From Pseudomonas orientalis (GTDB lineage: Bacteria; Pseudomonadota; Gammaproteobacteria; Pseudomonadales; Pseudomonadaceae), in contig NZ_CP094351.1 in NCBI RefSeq assembly GCF_022807995.1, positions 5,069,501 through 5,133,500 of the forward strand: a DNA stretch of 64,000 nucleotides, written 5' to 3'. The position numbers and the translations under genes are program-made. The notes beneath the pieces were generated by a model, which did no database searches, had not been told where the DNA came from, and worked only from the letters and a program-made list of their open reading frames with translations. The number at the start of each line of letters is the position of its first letter. Positions within the stretch are counted from its first letter, which is position 1. Positions 59,545 through 64,000 of this stretch are shown piece after piece.

Positions 59545-60066
59545 ATGCGCCGTGCCCTGTTTGCCCTGTTGCTGCTGGTGGCCGTACCTGCCTGGGCCGA
59601 GGAGCAGCCCCGGGATTTGTCGTGGCAGGAAATGATCCCACCGGATACGCCACCGGAAGTGCCCAATATGAAACCGCTGCACGACCTGTCGAACATGGCC
59701 GATGCCCTGTCCGTCGAGGCCGCGCCCGCCGCCAAACAGGACTTGCCCAACGCGCCGGTGGTGCAGAGCCTGGACGGCCGGCACATTCGCCTGCCGGGGT
59801 ACATCGTGCCGCTGGAGGTGAGCGAAGAGGGCCGCACCACCGAGTTTCTGCTGGTGCCGTATTTCGGCGCGTGCATCCATGTGCCGCCACCGCCGTCGAA
59901 CCAGATCGTGCACGTGAAAAGCGAAGTCGGGGTGAAACTCGATGAGCTGTACCAGCCGTACTGGATCGAAGGCGCGATGCAGGTCAAGCCGTCGTCCAGT
60001 GAGTTGGCCGATGCCGGTTACCAGATGGATGCCGAAAAGATCTATATGTACGAGCTGGAAGAATAA
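59545..60066 (+). CDS. DUF3299 periplasmic protein, last gene of the zinc operon
   Basis: 173 residues: signal peptide MRRALFALLLLVAVPAWA, then PGYIVPLEVSEEGRTTEFLLVPYFGACIHVPPPPSNQIVHV, the DUF3299 core with a Cys-His pair that could bind metal. I use ATG at 59545 (GAGG nine bases upstream); ATG at 59530 overlaps the permease stop and is equally possible. Confidence 0.85.
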   Translation: MRRALFALLLLVAVPAWAEEQPRDLSWQEMIPPDTPPEVPNMKPLHDLSNMADALSVEAAPAAKQDLPNAPVVQSLDGRHIRLPGYIVPLEVSEEGRTTEFLLVPYFGACIHVPPPPSNQIVHVKSEVGVKLDELYQPYWIEGAMQVKPSSSELADAGYQMDAEKIYMYELEE

Positions 60067-60097
60067 TCACCGCCTGCGAACACACCGAAGATCAAAT

Positions 60098-60184
60098 GTG
60101 GGAGGGGGCTTGCCCCCGATAGCGGTGGACCAGTCAATAAATCGTTGACTGACACTCTGCTATCGGGGGCAAGCCCCCTCCCAC
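60098..60184. repeat. REPIN, GTGGGAGGGGGCTTGC family
   Basis: Complete doublet with pairing inner sequences (CAGTCAATAAATCGTTGACTG), between the zinc operon and the oprG promoter. Confidence 0.95.
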
Positions 60185-60212
60185 AGTTTTTTGCGGCGTG
60201 GTTAGCCTTTCA

Positions 60213-60226
60213 TTGAGCTGAATCAA
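60213..60226 (+). promoter_or_regulatory. Anr/FNR box of oprG
   Basis: TTGAG-CTGA-ATCAA matches TTGAT-N4-ATCAA in 9 of 10 positions. A -10-like TACCAT at 60248-60253 is 22 bases downstream, fitting a class II activator at about -41. oprG is a known Anr target in P. aeruginosa. Confidence 0.75.
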
Positions 60227-60289
60227 AAGATCAGGCGGAACGATCTTTACCATTGGACGTACAACTTTTAACGTCCTTTTGGAGCTCCC

Positions 60290-60988
60290 ATGAACAAGTC
60301 TCTGCTCGGCGCGTCCCTCTTCGCGCTCGCCCTCGTCGCCCCTGTCGCCCACGCCCACCAGGCGGGTGACATTCTGGTTCGCGCCGGTGCAATCACCGTG
60401 AACCCGAAGGCCGACAGCAGCAGTGTCAAGGTTGACCAGGGCCCATTGGCCGGCGCCAACCTGGGCGGCAAGGCGACCATGAGCAGCGACACCCAACTGG
60501 GCTTGAACTTCGCCTACATGATCACCGATCACGTCGGTATCGAACTGCTGGCCGCCACGCCGTTCGAGCATGATGTAAAGATCAAGAACACCGCCCTCGG
60601 CGCCGCCAACGGCAAGCTCGGCACACTCAAACACCTGCCGCCGACCCTGAGCGTCGTGTACTACCCGCTGGACCACCAATCGGCGTTCCAACCCTATGTG
60701 GGTGCCGGTATCAACTACACTTGGATCTACGACGAACACGTCGGCAGCCGCGCCGAGCAAGCCGGCTTCAGCAACTTCAAGGCCGAGAACTCCTGGGGCT
60801 GGGCGGCGCAGATCGGCGCCGACTACATGATCAACGACAAATGGATGATCAACGCCCAGGCGCGTTATATCGACATCAGCACCAAGGCGACTGTGGATAA
60901 CAACGCGCTGGGCCAGGGCACTCGGGCCAAGGTCAATGTGGATGTCGACCCGATGGTCTACATGGTGGGTATCGGCTACAAGTTCTAA
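60290..60988 (+). CDS. oprG: Outer-membrane protein OprG (OmpW family)
   Basis: 232 residues: signal peptide MNKSLLGASLFALALVAPVAHA, then an eight-stranded barrel (AGDILVRAGAITVNPKADSS, LGLNFAYMITDHVGIELLAATPFEHD, ending YMVGIGYKF with the terminal Phe of outer-membrane barrels). OprG passes small hydrophobic or amino-acid-like molecules. GGAG lies 6 bases before the ATG. Confidence 0.95.
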   Translation: MNKSLLGASLFALALVAPVAHAHQAGDILVRAGAITVNPKADSSSVKVDQGPLAGANLGGKATMSSDTQLGLNFAYMITDHVGIELLAATPFEHDVKIKNTALGAANGKLGTLKHLPPTLSVVYYPLDHQSAFQPYVGAGINYTWIYDEHVGSRAEQAGFSNFKAENSWGWAAQIGADYMINDKWMINAQARYIDISTKATVDNNALGQGTRAKVNVDVDPMVYMVGIGYKF

Positions 60989-61006
60989 ATAACGCTGCAT
61001 GACAAT

Positions 61007-61093
61007 GTGGGAGGGGGCTTGCCCCCGATAGCAGAGTGTCAGTCGACAATTTATTGACTGGTCCACCGCTATCGGGGGCAAGCCCCCTCCCAC
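61007..61093. repeat. REPIN, GTGGGAGGGGGCTTGC family
   Basis: Full doublet, pairing inner parts TCAGTCGACAATTTATTGACTGG. It lies between convergent oprG and the broken epimerase gene. Confidence 0.95.
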
Positions 61094-61112
61094 ATTGGGT
61101 TCTATGTTGTTT

Positions 61113-61971
61113 TCAGGTGTGGCGGTAGAAGCGGTCGAGCAGCGCCGGCAATCCCGCCCGCCATGCCCGTGGCTTGATGCCGAAGGTATGCAGGATTTTC
61201 TTGCAGGCCAGCACCGCGTGCTGTGGCTCGTCCGCTGCATCCGGCCGCGCCGCGTGCGCCTGGGCCGTCGGCGACTCGATGGCCAGCGGGTGGAAATTAC
61301 GCGCTTCGGTGAGGATCGCCTGACCCAGCGCCAGCGGCGTGGTCGCCTCATGACCGGCGTAGTGGTAGGTGCCCCACAGCGGCGCCGCGCAATCGAGTTG
61401 CTTGAGCACGGAAATGATCACCCGCGCCGCGACGGTCGTCGGCCATCAACAACTCATCCGGCTGTTCGGCCCGGGCCAGGAAGCGGCCGAGGGTGCCGTC
61501 GACGCTGTCATCCAGCAGCCAGCCGAACCGCAGCAGCACATGCTGCGGGCAGGTGGCGCGTACGCTCTGCTCGATACGCCACAACGCCTGGCCGCGCAGG
61601 CCCAGGGGTACCGGTTCGTCTTTTTCGCTGTAGGCAGTGGCGCGGGAACCATCGAACACTCGGTAGCTGGACGGTTGCACCAGGGTAATGCTGTGGTGCT
61701 GGCACAGTTCGGCCAGGCGTTCGATGGCGAATTCCTGGGAAGCCAGGCGAGTTTCGCTGACGGCTTCGGCCTGGAACCAGTCGAAATAGTAGGCGAGGTT
61801 GATCAATGCATCGGGACGTGTGTCGTCGAGCAATTGGGTGAGGCTCGCGGCATCCCAGCCGTCTTGGGGCGGTTTGGGGGCGAGGAAACCGATGTCTTCC
61901 TCTGCACCGAGGCGAATCAGCGCCTGCCCGAGGGCATTCCCGCCGCCCAGTAACATAAGGCGCATTCGCAT
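61113..61971 (-). pseudogene. NAD-dependent epimerase/dTDP-4-dehydrorhamnose reductase-like gene, frameshifted
   Basis: The N-terminal part (MRMRLMLLGGGNALGQALIRLG, LINLAYYFDWFQAEAVSE, LVQPSSYRVFDGSRATAYSE) is an RmlD-like Rossmann protein. After ELLMADDRRG near 61435 the frame changes, and the C-terminal part (RVIISVLKQLDCAAPLWGTYHYAGHEA to DRFYRHT) continues in another register, with some residues missing in between. Homologue of the gene after oprG in other pseudomonads as I recall it. Probably inactive unless the deletion is a sequencing error. Confidence 0.8.
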
Positions 61972-62138
61972 AGATTGAGCAGGCCCGGTCTGTTTGGAAC
62001 GATGGTTGTTGTCGGCAGGCGCGTGAGCCTTGCCGTAGGTTTATTCCAGAATCGTTGCATTTTGCGGGTTTGTAGCGCAACCGTCACGGACAAAGTAGGT
62101 GTTTGCAACTTGTTGGAGCGGCGGGTATCAATCACTAC
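61972..62138. other. Divergent region before lhr
   Basis: 167 bases between the broken epimerase gene and the helicase gene. It should hold promoters for both. No RNA or repeat is evident. Confidence 0.4.
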
Positions 62139-64000
62139 ATGAACCTTCCCGACTCAACAGACAAGGCACTGGACGGCTTCCACCCCGCCGTCAGTACCTG
62201 GTTTCGCAGTACTTTCCCCTCGGTGACCGGCGCGCAGGCCCGGGCGTGGCCGCTGATCCGTCAGCGCCGTTCGACGCTGATCGCCGCGCCGACCGGTTCG
62301 GGCAAGACCCTGACCGCCTTTCTCGCGGTGTTGGACGACCTGGTCCACCAAGGGCTGGTCAACGGCGGCCAGCTGCCCGATGAAACCCTGGTGGTCTATG
62401 TTTCGCCGCTCAAGGCGCTGTCCAACGATATTCAGCTCAACCTGCAAAACCCGCTGGCCGGCATCACCGAGCATCTTGAAAAACAAGGCCTGCCGCCGCT
62501 GGTGATCCGCACCGCAGTGCGCACCGGTGACACCCCGCAAAAAGACCGTGCGCAGATGCGCAAGCGCGCGCCGCATATTCTGGTCACCACCCCGGAATCG
62601 CTGTATGTGCTGCTCGGCTCGGACTCGGGCAGGCAGATGCTCGCCAGCACGCGCACGGTGATCGTCGATGAAATCCACGCGATTGCCGCCGGCAAGCGCG
62701 GCAGCCACCTGGCGTTAAGCCTGGAGCGCCTGCAGGCCCTGTGCGCCGAGCCGCTGACGCGCATCGGCCTGTCGGCCACGCAAAAGCCCATCGACGCGGT
62801 GTCGCGCTTTTTGGTCGGCACCGGCCGCGAGTGCGCCATCGTCGACATCGGCCACGCCCGCCCGCGTGATCTGGCTATCGAAGTGCCGCCGGTGCCGCTC
62901 TCGGCGGTGATGGCCAATGACGTGTGGGAACTGGTCTATAACCGCCTCGCCGAGCTGGCGCGCGAACACCGCACCACGCTGATATTCGTGAACACCCGGC
63001 GCCTGGCCGAACGTTTGGCGCGGCATCTGAGCGAGCGCCTGGGCAAGACGGCGGTGGCCGCCCACCACGGCAGCCTGGCCAAGGAGATGCGCCTGGACGC
63101 CGAGCAACGCCTCAAGGCCGGTGAGCTGCAAGTGCTGATCGCCACCGCGTCGCTGGAGCTGGGAATCGATATCGGCGATGTGGACCTGGTCTGCCAGATC
63201 AGCTCGCCCGGCTCGATCAACGGGTTTCTGCAACGGGTCGGCCGCTCCGGGCACCAGGTCGGCGGCACGCCCAAGGGCCGGCTGTTTGCCACCACCCGCG
63301 ACGACCTGATCGAGTGCGCCGCCCTCCTCGACTGCGTGCGCCGTGGCGAGCTCGACACCTTGCACATCCCCGTGGCGCCGCTGGACGTGCTGGCCCAGCA
63401 GATCATCGCCGAGGTCAGCGCCCGCGAGTGGTCCGAAGCGGCCCTGCTGACGCTTATCCGTCGTGCCGCGCCGTATGCCGCGCTGGACGAGCGCCATTAC
63501 CAGGCGCTGCTGCACATGCTCGCCGACGGCTACAATGGTCGCCAGGGTATCCGCAGCGCTTATCTGCACCGCGACGCGGTCACTCATACCCTGCGCGGCC
63601 GCCGTGGTGCCCGGCTCACCGCCGTGACCAGCGGCGGCACCATCCCCGACAACGCCGACTACAGCGTGTTGCTCGAGCCCCAGAGCCTGAACATCGGCAG
63701 CGTCAACGAAGACTTTGCGGTGGAGAGCATCGCCGGCGATATTTTCCAGCTGGGCAATACGTCCTACCGCATACTGCGGGTGGAAGCCGGCAAGGTGCGC
63801 GTCGAGGACGCCCACGGCCAGCCGCCGACCATTCCGTTCTGGCTGGGCGAAGCGCCAGGGCGCAGCAACGAGTTGTCGGCGGCAGTGGCCCGTTTGCAGG
63901 GGCAGTTGGACCAGTTGCTCAGCGCCAGCCCGGGCGATCTGCAACCGGCGCAGACATGGCTCACCGACACCCTCGGTCTGAACCGCGCCAGCGCCGAACA
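62139..64000 (+). CDS. lhr: Lhr-type DEAD/DEAH helicase (5' part)
   Basis: About 620 codons from MNLPDSTDKALDGFHPAVSTWF to the window edge, no stop. Superfamily 2 helicase motifs: Walker A LIAAPTGSGKTLTAFLAVL, Walker B VIVDEIHAIAAGKRGSHLALSLERL, SAT in IGLSATQKP, motif IV-V IFVNTRR and ATASLELGIDIGDVDLV, and motif VI LQRVGRSGH. The DEIHA box and the region after it fit Lhr/Lhr-core helicases involved in DNA repair. In some pseudomonads Lhr is a very large protein, so much of it may lie beyond the window. Confidence 0.92.
   Translation, partial: MNLPDSTDKALDGFHPAVSTWFRSTFPSVTGAQARAWPLIRQRRSTLIAAPTGSGKTLTAFLAVLDDLVHQGLVNGGQLPDETLVVYVSPLKALSNDIQLNLQNPLAGITEHLEKQGLPPLVIRTAVRTGDTPQKDRAQMRKRAPHILVTTPESLYVLLGSDSGRQMLASTRTVIVDEIHAIAAGKRGSHLALSLERLQALCAEPLTRIGLSATQKPIDAVSRFLVGTGRECAIVDIGHARPRDLAIEVPPVPLSAVMANDVWELVYNRLAELAREHRTTLIFVNTRRLAERLARHLSERLGKTAVAAHHGSLAKEMRLDAEQRLKAGELQVLIATASLELGIDIGDVDLVCQISSPGSINGFLQRVGRSGHQVGGTPKGRLFATTRDDLIECAALLDCVRRGELDTLHIPVAPLDVLAQQIIAEVSAREWSEAALLTLIRRAAPYAALDERHYQALLHMLADGYNGRQGIRSAYLHRDAVTHTLRGRRGARLTAVTSGGTIPDNADYSVLLEPQSLNIGSVNEDFAVESIAGDIFQLGNTSYRILRVEAGKVRVEDAHGQPPTIPFWLGEAPGRSNELSAAVARLQGQLDQLLSASPGDLQPAQTWLTDTLGLNRASAE

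Noticed and set aside
60134..61351. A 405-codon open frame opposite oprG
   Set aside because: It runs through two REP doublets and the complement of a signal-peptide-bearing barrel gene, so it cannot be a real gene.

Overview
The window is chromosomal DNA from a Pseudomonas, most likely of the P. fluorescens group. The evidence is high GC content, gene order that I recognise as the P. aeruginosa PA4000-PA4068 block (rlpA-mltB-rodA-mrdA-rlmH-rsfS-nadD-proA; mpl-ubiX; eatR-exaC-eat-eutBC; ppa; xseB-ispA-dxs; ribA-thiL-nusB-ribH-ribBA-ribE-ribD-nrdR; zinc ABC operon; oprG), and many REP doublets (REPINs) whose arms read GTGGGAGGGGGCTTGCCCCC, which are typical of fluorescent pseudomonads. This placement rests on recall and was not searched.

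Layout. 1-7.3 kb (minus strand): the cell-elongation and cell-wall cluster with rlmH, rsfS, nadD and proA. 7.4-15.2 kb: DNA repair (mpg), a DedA-PAP2 fusion, lrgAB, a MaoC hydratase, and a MORN-repeat/caspase-like lipoprotein. 15.1-17.1 kb: ubiX and mpl. 17.25-21.6 kb: an inserted pair of genes, including a 1062-residue effector-like protein, lying between mpl and eatR. 21.8-29.4 kb: an ethanolamine catabolism unit with a sigma-54 activator, a strong -24/-12 promoter, aldehyde dehydrogenase, permease and B12-dependent ammonia-lyase. 30.3-32.4 kb: DedA, MtfA and Ppa.

32.6-40.0 kb is the accessory heart of the window. It holds an S24-type repressor, a candidate small RNA, a DUF6124 gene with a long structured leader, a darT-darT-darG operon (two DarT-like toxins with one DarG antitoxin), an AbiE locus whose toxin gene is broken, a 57-bp fragment of a second isochorismatase-family gene, the intact isochorismatase gene, and a Fic gene with clear palindromic operators. 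It sits between the housekeeping genes ppa and xseB and looks like a small defence/toxin-antitoxin hot spot.

40.1-54.1 kb: xseB-ispA-dxs, a decayed btuB, btuF, and the riboflavin/thiamin/NusB/NrdR cluster. 54.2-64 kb: a YbaY lipoprotein, a methyltransferase, a CnoX-like thioredoxin, a zinc-uptake operon under a candidate Zur box, oprG under an Anr box, a second pseudogene (NAD-dependent epimerase-like), and the start of an Lhr-type helicase that runs off the end.

Some links between genes: ethanolamine ammonia-lyase needs cobalamin, yet the nearby btuB is broken while btuF is intact. The zinc operon and the two REP families are spread among housekeeping genes. I saw no tRNA, rRNA, CRISPR array or transposase in the window.
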